Origin: Verrucomicrobiota bacterium
GTDB taxonomy: Bacteria; Verrucomicrobiota; Verrucomicrobiia; Verrucomicrobiales; Verrucomicrobiaceae
Assembly (NCBI GenBank): GCA_025360015.1
Contig: JANYCZ010000038.1
Coordinates: 1-52,984 of the forward strand
DNA: 52,984 bases
Direction: 5' to 3'
The notes beneath the pieces are model-generated. The model had not been told where the DNA came from. It did no database searches and saw only the letters and a list, made by a program, of their open reading frames with translations. Made by a program: the position numbers and the translations under genes. This document shows, one piece after another, positions 24,796-33,096 of the stretch (position 1 is its first letter; each line of letters starts with the position of its first letter).

Positions 24796-26346
24796 CTACT
24801 CCAGCCGCTTCAAACTCCCAATCCGGTACGCCCCATCCAGCAGCCGCATGTTGTCGCGCTCCGCATTGAAGGTGTCCAGGAACAGGATGTGCGGGAAGTC
24901 ATTGAGCTCGATGACGTGCGTGGTGTCCTTCGCGTTCTTGAAGGCATCCGCCAGATCATCGAGATCCTTGATCTCCTTGCCGTTCACCTTGTTCACCACC
25001 TGCCCGCCGAGTTTGTCATACCCCTGCGTGCTGGGTGTGGGCAGCACCAGACTGAGAAAGACCAGCTTCTTGCGCCCTTCCTCCTCATACTTGTCAGGAT
25101 GCGAGGCGATGCGGGAGAGCCGCAGGATGGCGCCGCCGCGCTGCTCCTCGCCAAAGGCGTCCAGATACGGACGTGACAGCTCCTGAAACAGCAGCCCGCC
25201 CATCAGCACGTAGCGCGGTCCTTTGTCAAACAGGTAGGGCAGCACCAGGAAATCGTCCGGCTTGCGGCGCGTGAGCTCGCTGCTGAGGATGACTTCCTTG
25301 CCTTCGCGAATCACTTTGATCTCCGCCTTGTCACCCACATAGGCGCGGCCGCGCACCAGATGGCTGGAGCTGAGCGCGCCGAACTGCGGGTCCTTGTAGT
25401 CGCCGCGTGAATCAATCGCGAACCCATTGATGGCCACCAGAATGTCACCCTTCTTCATGCCCGCCTTTTCAGCCGAGCCGCCCTTCATCACCAGGCTGAT
25501 GAGCACGCCCGGCGCATCCGGCTTGAGCCCCAGGTATTCGCGGAACTGCTCGTCCAGCGTGGTCTGCATTTCCATGCCTAGGCTGGGGAAGCCCTCATAG
25601 CTGCCGTCCGCCACATCCTTGAGGAAGTGCTCGATGATCGGCGCAGGCAAAATGGTGGTCACCTGGTTCTTCGAATCGTAGCTCAGCAGCAATCCCACCA
25701 GCTTGCCATTTTTGACCACCGGCAGCGTGAAGCTGTTCGCCTCGCTGCGCACGATGTTGTTGGCCTCATAGACGAGGAAGCCCGAGCCTTCCACATTGTA
25801 GCGGCGGGTCATCACCTTGCCGATTTTCAGCTCGCTTTTGATCAGCTCGCCCACACGGCCCGTCTGCAAAATGTCCACCTGGTCATCAATGCGCGTGCTG
25901 CTGTCCACCGCCATCGGCTTGAGTCCGGCAAAGAAGGCCTTCTGCCGCTCTGAAGGCTCCGACTCCAGCAGCGCCAGGTTCGCTTCATAATCCACCGCCA
26001 CCACCTTGGCGGGAATCTTCTGCCCCTTCTCCGGCAGCTCCAGTTCAATGTACGTCGCATCCGCGACCATCTGCCCCGTGACCAGCACCCGGTTCCCGGC
26101 AAGAATCACGCCCAGACCCCGCCGGCCTGAAGGCGACTCCTTCTGCCACGGCAGGTGCAAACTGTAGGGCTGGGAGGTGGCGTTCACCCGCACCAGCGAG
26201 TTGCTTTGCACCACCTGCACGGGCGCGGCTCCAGCCTCGGCCGGAGCGGGCGCACGTTTCTTTTTGGGGGCGTCAGGCACGGGCGTTTGCGCGGGCAGCG
26301 TGGCGGCACCGAGTACGAGAAAAAGGAGAGTCTGGGAAAGCTTCAT
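24796..26346 (-). CDS. Secreted trypsin-like/PDZ protein with lost catalytic residues
   Basis: About 516 residues from ATG at 26346, chosen because it begins a clear signal peptide (MKLSQTLLFLVLGAATLPAQ). The first domain has the trypsin-like/HtrA layout, but the catalytic positions are replaced. HtrA T-N-A-H-V-V corresponds to VTGQMVADA (Q in place of His), and the D-L-A-L-I motif is ANLALLE (Asn in place of Asp). The G-N-S-G-G-P site is ANSFTLPVV. A PDZ domain follows (about 270-350: GVLISLVMKGGSAEKAGMKK, GDILVAINGF), then a second, more diverged module (KLGGQVVNKVNGKEIKDLDD). It is probably a periplasmic binding or scaffold protein paired with the intact protease 43 bp upstream. Confidence 0.75.
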   Translation of the reverse strand: MKLSQTLLFLVLGAATLPAQTPVPDAPKKKRAPAPAEAGAAPVQVVQSNSLVRVNATSQPYSLHLPWQKESPSGRRGLGVILAGNRVLVTGQMVADATYIELELPEKGQKIPAKVVAVDYEANLALLESEPSERQKAFFAGLKPMAVDSSTRIDDQVDILQTGRVGELIKSELKIGKVMTRRYNVEGSGFLVYEANNIVRSEANSFTLPVVKNGKLVGLLLSYDSKNQVTTILPAPIIEHFLKDVADGSYEGFPSLGMEMQTTLDEQFREYLGLKPDAPGVLISLVMKGGSAEKAGMKKGDILVAINGFAIDSRGDYKDPQFGALSSSHLVRGRAYVGDKAEIKVIREGKEVILSSELTRRKPDDFLVLPYLFDKGPRYVLMGGLLFQELSRPYLDAFGEEQRGGAILRLSRIASHPDKYEEEGRKKLVFLSLVLPTPSTQGYDKLGGQVVNKVNGKEIKDLDDLADAFKNAKDTTHVIELNDFPHILFLDTFNAERDNMRLLDGAYRIGSLKRLE

Positions 26347-26388
26347 GGAGGCGTCGAGGCAAAAAAGGTTCAAGGTCGGATCACGCGG

Positions 26389-27891
26389 CTATTCATCGCC
26401 AAGATAAGAGTCTTCCAGGATGTTGTAGGTCTTCATGATGCGCTTGTGCGCGGCCTCGGCCAGCTCACGCTTGAGCACCACCGGGCGGTTTTTTTCCAGC
26501 AGGATGATCTCGATGAACGGCTTGTCCTTCTTCGCCAGCGCCGTCTGCACATCCTTGAGGGAGCGGATCTTCACGCCGTTGATTTCATCCACCACGCTGT
26601 GCGCATAAGGTGTGATCCACGTGTTCACTTCATCCGGCAGCACATTCGTCAGCACCACCGGCTCAGGCCGCTCCACGTAGAGCTTATCAGTCAGGAAGTT
26701 GTCAAAGACGTAGTTCACCGTGTCGTCGCGCATCTGGTGGGCGTCCATCAGGTTGCGGTCCAGCGGCTGAAACACCAGCCCGGCGTTCACGATGTAGCGC
26801 GGGCGCTGATTGTACTGCGCGCCGAGGCGCACATACGGATCAAAGCGCTTCAGCGTCACCGTGGCCTCCAGCTTTTTGCCATCGCGCATGTACTTCAGCT
26901 TGATGGTGTCCCCGGCGAACTTGCGCTCCACGATTTCATTCATGTCCATCAGCTCGCCTTCAAAACGCACCAGTCCGTTGTTCATCACCGGATTGTCATC
27001 AATGCTCAGAATCACATCGCCAATTTTGAGCAGATCGCCCACGCTGCCCTGCGGTTCCACATCTCCCACCATCACGCCCACACCATCGTTCGTGGTGCCC
27101 AGCGCCTTGGCCTGCGCCGGATTTTCAATCGGAAAATCACTCGCCGCGAGATCGACATAGTGGTCATAACGGCCGTCTGCGATGTCCTTGAGGAAGCGCT
27201 TGATCACCGGCACCGGGATCATGTAGCCCACGTTCTGCGCCACCCGGCCGCTGAACCCCTGGAAGGCCACACCAACGACTTTCCCCTCCTGCAGCACCGG
27301 GCCGCCTGAGTTGCCAGGATTGATCGCGGCATCCACCTGGATCGCCAGATGCGAGTCCACACTCGTATGGCTGTAAGGCCGGAAGTCGATGCGTGACACC
27401 ACGCCCCGCGTCACGGAGATGCGGTCCCCGCCGATGGGATAACCAATCGCGATCACCTCGGTGTTGAGCTGTGGGATGCCGCCGAAGTCCAGCGGCTTGA
27501 GTTTGTCAAAATGGCTGCCGTCCTCCGCTTCGATCAGCGCCAGGTCACAGTCATGCGCGATGTGTACGATCTTCGCCGGATGCGGCTCGGGGTCATTCGT
27601 GGTGCGGATCAGGATGCGTGTGGCATTGCTGACGACGTGCGCATTCGTCAAAAACCGGTTTTTGCCAATGAGGAATCCGGTGCCACTGCCGCCGCTGGGC
27701 TGCCCGGCGTTCCACGGCTCACGGTAATCAGGCACCAGCACCGAAACATCGATGTTCACGATGCCCTCCCAGGCCCCTGAAGCGGTGTCGATGGCCTGAT
27801 TGGCTGCGGGGGGTGGCGGAACGGGTTGCGCGCGGAGGGCTGAATGCAGGAGAGCCAGGGCGAGAAAAGGCAGAAGCGGGCGGATGTTCAT
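26389..27891 (-). CDS. Secreted trypsin-like serine protease with PDZ domain (HtrA/DegP-like)
   Basis: 500 residues with signal peptide MNIRPLLPFLALALLHSALR-A. The triad is intact: FLTNAHVVSNA (H85), HDCDLALIEAE (D116), INPGNSGGPVL (S195). A PDZ domain follows (about 255-340: GVGVMVGDVEPQGSVGDLLK, IGDVILSIDDN) and a second PDZ-like region near the C-terminus (YAHSVVDEINGVKIRSLKDV). HtrA-type proteases degrade or refold damaged envelope proteins. It directly precedes the catalytically dead paralogue in the same direction, an active/inactive pair. Length is close to typical two-PDZ HtrA proteins. Confidence 0.85.
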   Translation of the reverse strand: MNIRPLLPFLALALLHSALRAQPVPPPPAANQAIDTASGAWEGIVNIDVSVLVPDYREPWNAGQPSGGSGTGFLIGKNRFLTNAHVVSNATRILIRTTNDPEPHPAKIVHIAHDCDLALIEAEDGSHFDKLKPLDFGGIPQLNTEVIAIGYPIGGDRISVTRGVVSRIDFRPYSHTSVDSHLAIQVDAAINPGNSGGPVLQEGKVVGVAFQGFSGRVAQNVGYMIPVPVIKRFLKDIADGRYDHYVDLAASDFPIENPAQAKALGTTNDGVGVMVGDVEPQGSVGDLLKIGDVILSIDDNPVMNNGLVRFEGELMDMNEIVERKFAGDTIKLKYMRDGKKLEATVTLKRFDPYVRLGAQYNQRPRYIVNAGLVFQPLDRNLMDAHQMRDDTVNYVFDNFLTDKLYVERPEPVVLTNVLPDEVNTWITPYAHSVVDEINGVKIRSLKDVQTALAKKDKPFIEIILLEKNRPVVLKRELAEAAHKRIMKTYNILEDSYLGDE

Positions 27892-28250
27892 GCGGGATGA
27901 CGGGAAGTCATGAACATACGCTTCCCGCCACTTCTAACACAAGTTTGCTGATGAAATAATCTCAGCGCTTCCAGCGCCCCACTGGGAGCGCCGGTGTTTC
28001 ATCGGCTCCGGGTGCACGTCCCTGCCCCGCCGACCCAGAAAGCGCGCATGGAGACGCTCGGCGGCGGCTCGAGGACGAGCCGCACTACCTACCATCGCGC
28101 CATGAATACTCGCACGCCCAGCACGGGGTAGGGCGGGCTGTCCTCAGCCCGCCGTCGTCGGAGCCCATGACCTTCAAACAAAAGGCAGCCAGTTAAGCAG
28201 AAATGAGTTTTGCTATCTGCTTGCGCCAATGAAGCCGGTCCAGTCCGCCC
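27892..28250. repeat. Intergenic region with TCCTCAGCCC palindromic element
   Basis: Positions 28125-28178 hold GGTAGGGCGGGCTGTCCTCA, then GCCCGCCGTCGTCGGAGCCC, whose core GGGCGGGCTG/CAGCCCGCC is an inverted repeat. The same element occurs at 32082-32133 and, inverted, at 21031-21085. The rest is GC-rich with no convincing gene. Confidence 0.75.
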
Positions 28251-29936
28251 TCACTTCTTCTCAGCCTTTTTCTTCGCTTCTTCGAGCTTGGCCTGGTTCA
28301 GTTTCTTCGCCTCGTTCAGCTTCTTGAGGTCTTCCGCGCGCTTGGCCACCTGCGCCTCGGCGCCATTCGGGTTCGCCGGGTCCGTGATCATCGGAAAGTC
28401 ATCCGTGCGGAACGGCGTCACCGGCAGCCCTTCGGCGGAATACACATTGCACACCGGATTGTCCGCCCAGGCAAAGCGCACCGCCACCGGCTTGGCCACG
28501 CCCTCAGCGCTCACTTCGATCTGGTTCGTGCCCTTCTTCGATCCGCCAATGATGCTGGCCTTGGCCCACACCCACTTCTTGTCCTCACCGCAAATGGCAA
28601 AACCCTTGGCCTCATCCGTATCCACCGTGCGCAAGCCCTGCGGCGCGTAATCAAACGTCAGCAGCGCTTTGCCGCCGTCAAACTTCGCGTGTTTGAGCTC
28701 CGGGCTGCGATAAACCAGCTTCTGGCCGTAGTCCTTTACCAGCGCCCAGCGGGCGAGGCGCTCGGCCACATTGCGCTTGTTCTTCGGATGAATGTCGTTC
28801 GCCTCGCCGAGGTCGGTAATCACGCACTGGCCGGTCTGCGGCAGCTTGCTCATCGTCAGCGTCTGGGCTTCGCGCAGTTCGGCCCAGTCGCTCTCCACCG
28901 GCTCCGTCTGGTAGTTCTTGTAATCAGCCAGCTGCACCCAGTAGAAGGGGAAATCGCCCTGCTTCCACTCCTTGCGCCAATGCTCGATCATGAAGGGAAA
29001 CAGATCGCGATACTCCTTCGCACGGCTGGCGTTCGACTCGCCCTGATACCAGATCACACCCTTGATGCCGTAGCCAATCGTGGGGTGCAGCACGCCTGCA
29101 TACAGATTTCCCGGACGACTCTGACCGATCATGACATTCTGCGGAGCACGCGGAGCCGGCGCGGTGAAATACTCGCCCGCTTTGACAGCCGCTGCACGTG
29201 CCTTGGCCCATTCGTCCATTTTGACTTTGTGCTCGGCCACCTGCTTCTCAAAACCTTCCTTTGTGAAGGTCGCCTCCGTCTGCTTCCAGCGTGCGCTGAT
29301 CGCAGCAAAGCGTGGGTCTTTCTCCAGCACATCCCGCTTCACCCATGCCTCGCAGGCGCTGCCGCCCCACGCATTGTCAATGAGACCCACCGGCACGCCC
29401 AGCATCTCGCGCAGCACACGGCCAAAATGATAGCCCACCGCCGTGAACGAAGCCGCAGTTGTCGGCGTGCACTCCTCCCACTGGCCCTTGAAATCGTCCT
29501 GAATCTCCTGCGTGCCCACCTGCGGCACCGAGATGAGGCGCAGTTGCGCGTCCTTCGCCTGCGCGATGTCCAGATCCGCATCCCAGGTGCTGTTGAGATT
29601 GAACCCCATGTTGGACTGCCCGGAGCAGATCCACACCTCGCCCACCAGCACGTTTTTCAGCTCCTTCGTGCTGCTGCCCTTGATCGTGATCGTCGCCGGC
29701 TGCGCATTCGCCGGCACCGCATCCAGCTTCACCGTCCACTTGCCCTTGTCATCCGCCTTGGCGTTCTTGGTCTGTCCCGCAAACGTCACCGTCACCTCCG
29801 TGCCCGGCGCATCCCATCCCCACACCGGATTGGCCTGCTTCTGCTGCAGCACCATGTTGTCGCCAATGATGGCCGGAAGTTTCAATTCCGCGCGGGCGGA
29901 GACGGCAAGAAGCGTGAGAAGACAGAGGATGCGCAT
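28251..29936 (-). CDS. Sialate O-acetylesterase (SGNH/SASA-type)
   Basis: About 561 residues from ATG at 29936, which begins signal peptide MRILCLLTLLAVSARA. An N-terminal beta-sandwich (LPAIIGDNMVLQQKQANPVW, GWDAPGTEVTVTF) precedes the catalytic domain with VWICSGQSNMGFN (nucleophile S108). Later GVIWYQGESNAS and NDIHPKNKRNVA (His of the catalytic pair) appear. This is the family of secreted esterases that remove acetyl groups from sialic acids or plant polysaccharides, abundant in Verrucomicrobia and Planctomycetes. The C-terminus is a Lys/Glu-rich coiled tail (EDLKKLNEAKKLNQAKLEEA), an unusual addition. No glycosidase is adjacent. Confidence 0.85.
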   Translation of the reverse strand: MRILCLLTLLAVSARAELKLPAIIGDNMVLQQKQANPVWGWDAPGTEVTVTFAGQTKNAKADDKGKWTVKLDAVPANAQPATITIKGSSTKELKNVLVGEVWICSGQSNMGFNLNSTWDADLDIAQAKDAQLRLISVPQVGTQEIQDDFKGQWEECTPTTAASFTAVGYHFGRVLREMLGVPVGLIDNAWGGSACEAWVKRDVLEKDPRFAAISARWKQTEATFTKEGFEKQVAEHKVKMDEWAKARAAAVKAGEYFTAPAPRAPQNVMIGQSRPGNLYAGVLHPTIGYGIKGVIWYQGESNASRAKEYRDLFPFMIEHWRKEWKQGDFPFYWVQLADYKNYQTEPVESDWAELREAQTLTMSKLPQTGQCVITDLGEANDIHPKNKRNVAERLARWALVKDYGQKLVYRSPELKHAKFDGGKALLTFDYAPQGLRTVDTDEAKGFAICGEDKKWVWAKASIIGGSKKGTNQIEVSAEGVAKPVAVRFAWADNPVCNVYSAEGLPVTPFRTDDFPMITDPANPNGAEAQVAKRAEDLKKLNEAKKLNQAKLEEAKKKAEKK

Positions 29937-30280
29937 GGGTTGGAAAAAAGAGGGACGTTGGGAACGCTCCATGAGAACAAATCATTGCAGGGTGATGCAA
30001 GAGGACGCTGATTTATTGAACCTCGCGCAATAGGGTGACTCACCACGAGTCCAGCAGAGCATTGGACGCTTCATATGCGTCGCATCCCGCAGCGCACGTA
30101 TTGTAGTACCTGCTTCAGCAGGTTCCGGGCGCGCTACCCAGCGCCAGTTGCTGCAATACACCCCCCGCCCCCGGCCAAGCGAATCAGCCAATTCCGTCAT
30201 TCGACCTTCGTCATTCATTCGTCATTCGTCATTCCTCATTCTGGTTTCGTCATTGACCCCGCCCTGTGTTAGCTTTTCCC
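29937..30280. repeat. Intergenic region with GTCATTC heptad repeats
   Basis: Positions 30197-30257 contain repeated GTCATTC units (CGTCATTCATTCGTCATTCG and onward). A hairpin CCTGCTTCAGCAGG lies at 30110-30123. No gene seen; the promoter of the lipoprotein gene should be near 30240-30280. Confidence 0.65.
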
Positions 30281-31855
30281 GTGATCCGCCTCGTCCTAGC
30301 CGCCGCACTCCTGCTCTGCCTCGCCGCCTGCGGCAAGTCGCGGCCGCGTGCAGACCTTGTCTTCATCAATGGCGCGGAGCCCGAGAGCATCGATCCCCAC
30401 ATCGTCACCGATCAGGTCGGCATGCGCATCGCCTCCGCCTTGTTTGAAGGCCTTTGCCGCATCGATGAAGCAGGCAAACCCCAGCCCGGCCTCGCCGAGC
30501 GCTGGGACGTGACGCCCGACCGCAAAACCTACACTTTCCACCTGCGCGCAAACACCACCTGGAGCGACGGCACCCCTCTCACCACGCAGGACTTCCTCTA
30601 CTCCTGGCAGCGCGTCCTCACCCCCGAGTTCGGCGCCGACTACGCCACCCAGCTCTATATCATTAAAAACGCCCGCGCCTTCCACGAGGGCACGCTCAAG
30701 GACTTCACGCAGGTCGGCGTAACTGCGCTGGATGCAAGCACCCTGCGCGTCGAGCTGGAAAATCCCACGCCCTACTTCATCGACCTCTGCGCCTTCACCA
30801 CCTTCTATCCCGTGCCGCAGCGCACCATTGAAAAGCACGGCACCGCCTGGATCAAACCCGGCTCTCTCATCGGCAACGGCGCCTACACCCTCGAAGACTG
30901 GCTGCTCGACGACCGCATCCTGCTGCGCCGCAACGAACGCTACTGGGACGCCGCCAACGTGCCGATGCGAACCATCGAAATCCTGCCCATTTCCGAGCCC
31001 AACACCGACATCAATTACTTCCTCACCGGCCAGGCCGATCTCATCATGGACAAGGGCATGGTGCCCACCTCCCTCACCACCAAGCTCAAGCAGCAGCCCT
31101 ACTTCCACACCGGCCCCTTCCTCGGCAGCTACTTCACCCGCTTCAACGTCACCCGCGCCCCCTTCGACAATCCCAAGATCCGCCTCGCTTTCTCACTCGC
31201 GATTGATCGCAAGCGCATCACCGAAAAAATCACCCAGCTCGGCGAGCGCAATGCCTTCAGCCTCACCCCGCCCGGTGCCGGACAAAACTACCAGCCACCC
31301 CCCGGCCCCGAGTTCGATCCAGCGCGCGCGAAAGAACTCCTCGCCGAAGCCGGTTACCCCGGCGGCAAAGGCTTCCCCCGCGTGGACTACCTCTACTTCC
31401 CCAAGCCCATCGAGCGCAACATCGCCGTCGAACTCCAGGCCATGTGGCAGGAGCACCTCGGCATCAGTGTCGATCTCGCCAAGCAGGAATGGAAAATCTA
31501 CCTCGACTCCATGAAGGAGAAAAACTACCACCTCTGCCGCAGCAGCTGGGTGGGCGACTACAACGACCCCGGCACCTTCCTGGAAATGTTCCTCTCCGGC
31601 AACGGCAACAACCGCACCGGCTGGGCCAGCCCGCAATACGACGAACTCATCGCCGCCGCCGCCCGCGAAGGCGATCTCAATCAGCGCAACACCCTCTTCC
31701 AGCAGGCCGAAAAACTCCTCGTCACCACCGACGCCGTGATCCTCCCCCTCTACCACTACGTCGGCGTCCAGTTCTACCACCCCGACCGCCTCACCGGCGT
31801 GCAAGCCAACCTCATCGACGATCACCCCTTCCGCTGCATGCGCTGGAAAAAGTAG
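30281..31855 (+). CDS. Peptide ABC transporter substrate-binding lipoprotein (OppA/SBP_bac_5)
   Basis: About 524 residues from GTG at 30281, giving MIRLVLAAALLLCLAACGKS with a lipobox (LAAC, C17). GTG at 30266 is in frame but would put charged residues less favourably. The body is the family-5 extracytoplasmic binding protein: GAEPESIDPHIVTDQVGMRI, LFEGLCRIDEAGKPQPGLAE, WDVTPDRKTYTFHLRANTTW. Oligopeptides are the usual ligand, taken up with an Opp permease. No permease or ATPase gene is adjacent, so this is an orphan binding protein, which may act in sensing or with a transporter elsewhere. Confidence 0.9.
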   Translation: MIRLVLAAALLLCLAACGKSRPRADLVFINGAEPESIDPHIVTDQVGMRIASALFEGLCRIDEAGKPQPGLAERWDVTPDRKTYTFHLRANTTWSDGTPLTTQDFLYSWQRVLTPEFGADYATQLYIIKNARAFHEGTLKDFTQVGVTALDASTLRVELENPTPYFIDLCAFTTFYPVPQRTIEKHGTAWIKPGSLIGNGAYTLEDWLLDDRILLRRNERYWDAANVPMRTIEILPISEPNTDINYFLTGQADLIMDKGMVPTSLTTKLKQQPYFHTGPFLGSYFTRFNVTRAPFDNPKIRLAFSLAIDRKRITEKITQLGERNAFSLTPPGAGQNYQPPPGPEFDPARAKELLAEAGYPGGKGFPRVDYLYFPKPIERNIAVELQAMWQEHLGISVDLAKQEWKIYLDSMKEKNYHLCRSSWVGDYNDPGTFLEMFLSGNGNNRTGWASPQYDELIAAAAREGDLNQRNTLFQQAEKLLVTTDAVILPLYHYVGVQFYHPDRLTGVQANLIDDHPFRCMRWKK

Positions 31856-31856
31856 C

Positions 31857-31875
31857 CTTGTTGCTGTGCAACAAG
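31857..31875 (+). terminator. Hairpin just after the OppA-like gene
   Basis: CTTGTTGC-TGT-GCAACAAG is a perfect 8-bp stem starting 2 bp after the stop codon. No clean T-run follows (GGCAGGGGTTCTTTC), so it may be a weak terminator or an mRNA-stabilising hairpin. Confidence 0.5.
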
Positions 31876-32154
31876 GGCAGGGGTTCTTTCAGATACGAAT
31901 CACATCGGCCCTGAATCTTGATTCGCGCTCCTTCGCGGCCACCACCCTCATTCGTGTGCCAGCTCTAGCTGTCTGTTTCAATAACTCGATCCGCCTGCCC
32001 GCCCGTGGGATGGGTGGAGCGTCAGCCCGCCCGTCTCCCAGCGCGCGAAAAACACATCCCGCACGCGCCCGACCCGGCGCGAGGTAGGGCGGACTGTCCT
32101 CAGTCCGCCGCCGTCGAAGCCCACGACCTTCAAGCAAGAGAACGCCCCCTAACT
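31876..32154. repeat. Intergenic region with TCCTCAGTCC element
   Basis: Positions 32082-32133 (GGTAGGGCGGACTGTCCTCA, then GTCCGCCGCCGTCG) are a copy of the element at 28125-28178. No convincing gene. Confidence 0.7.
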
Positions 32155-32394
32155 TCATACCAGCACAGGCTCGATGCGTTTCGTACGTGTCACCTGCGCA
32201 GCCCAGGCAATCGCCGCACGCAGATCGTCCGTCTACAGATCCTCATAATCAGCCAGAGTTTCCTCATTCGTCATGCCACTGCTCAGGAGTTCGAGCACAA
32301 ACTCCACAGGATAACGCAACCCGCGAATGCACGGCTTGCCGTGGCAGATGTCCGGCGATGACGTGATCCGGGGAAAAAGCTGGCGGTCACTCAT
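32155..32394 (-). pseudogene. DUF433 (antitoxin-like) gene with an in-frame amber codon
   Basis: From ATG at 32394 the minus strand gives MSDRQLFPRITSSPDICHGK, PCIRGLRYPVEFVLELLSSG, MTNEETLADYEDL, then TAG (32233-32235). It continues in the same frame with TDDLRAAIAWAAQVTRTKRI and ends at TGA (32155-32157). DUF433 proteins normally run through this point (DYPDL-T-x-D-D-x-x-A-A). The gene therefore carries one nonsense change and is either newly dead or makes a 53-residue product. DUF433 proteins are small DNA-binding antitoxins usually paired with a PIN-like DUF5615 toxin, which is not seen here. A Uma2 nuclease gene lies 72 bp upstream in the same direction. Confidence 0.7.
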
Positions 32395-32466
32395 GTGGCA
32401 AAGTTTATCGCAAACTGTTTGATAGGACAACCACAGCCTCTCCCGTAACAAACCACTGGCCCGCCT

Positions 32467-33057
32467 TCAAACCGCTGGCAGAAGCTCCCTCACACTCACC
32501 TTCAGACCGCTAATCGTCGTACAGATCACCTCATCATCTCCCTTGTGGGTTGAGTGCTGCGTATAATCACCCTCCCAAGGATTCAGGAAGACATGCAGCT
32601 CGCGCGAATTCACATCCAGCACCCAGTATTCCGCCATCTCCGCCTTGGCATAAGCGCGCCTCTTGGTATTCAAATCAAATTCCAATGAACTATCCGACAC
32701 CTCAATGATGAGCAACACATCATCAGGGTCAGGATGTGAAAGCGCATAGTCATCCTTGCGCTGCTTTACCACTGCGACGTCCGGTTGCAGTTCATTGCGG
32801 CGATTAATGCGGACTGGCTCCTGGCAGCGCACTGTCAAAGCATCCCCCACTTTTTGAGTCATCAACCGGTTCATCCTGGTATTCGATGAACTGTGCAAAG
32901 GTCCGGGCGGCATCATAAAGACAATCTCTCCTTCCATGAGTTCCATCCGCTGCGTATCCGCCGGATCACGCTCCTCATAGAGTCGATACAACTCCTCCAC
33001 CGTCATACGACTTCGCATGGAGGCGGGTGGCTCGGGCAATGGAGACAAAACAGCCAT
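32467..33057 (-). CDS. Uma2-family (DUF820) restriction-endonuclease-like protein
   Basis: 196 residues of the Uma2 family: MTVEELYRLYEERDPADTQR, then RMELMEGEIVFMMPPGPLHS. The PD-(D/E)XK-type active site is visible as LQPDVAVVKQR (D93), LLIIEVSDSS (E119) and TKRRAYAKAEMAEYWVLDV (K132). Families of this kind are multiplied in cyanobacteria, planctomycetes and verrucomicrobia; their target is not established. The gene stands alone on the minus strand. Confidence 0.85.
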   Translation of the reverse strand: MAVLSPLPEPPASMRSRMTVEELYRLYEERDPADTQRMELMEGEIVFMMPPGPLHSSSNTRMNRLMTQKVGDALTVRCQEPVRINRRNELQPDVAVVKQRKDDYALSHPDPDDVLLIIEVSDSSLEFDLNTKRRAYAKAEMAEYWVLDVNSRELHVFLNPWEGDYTQHSTHKGDDEVICTTISGLKVSVRELLPAV

Positions 33058-33096
33058 GCTCGATTCTATGGGACAAAGGGGGCGAATGCAAGCCCC

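Noticed and set aside
30197..30257. CRISPR array
   Set aside because: The heptad units have no spacers of regular length and no cas genes are present; the same holds for the other short-period repeats.
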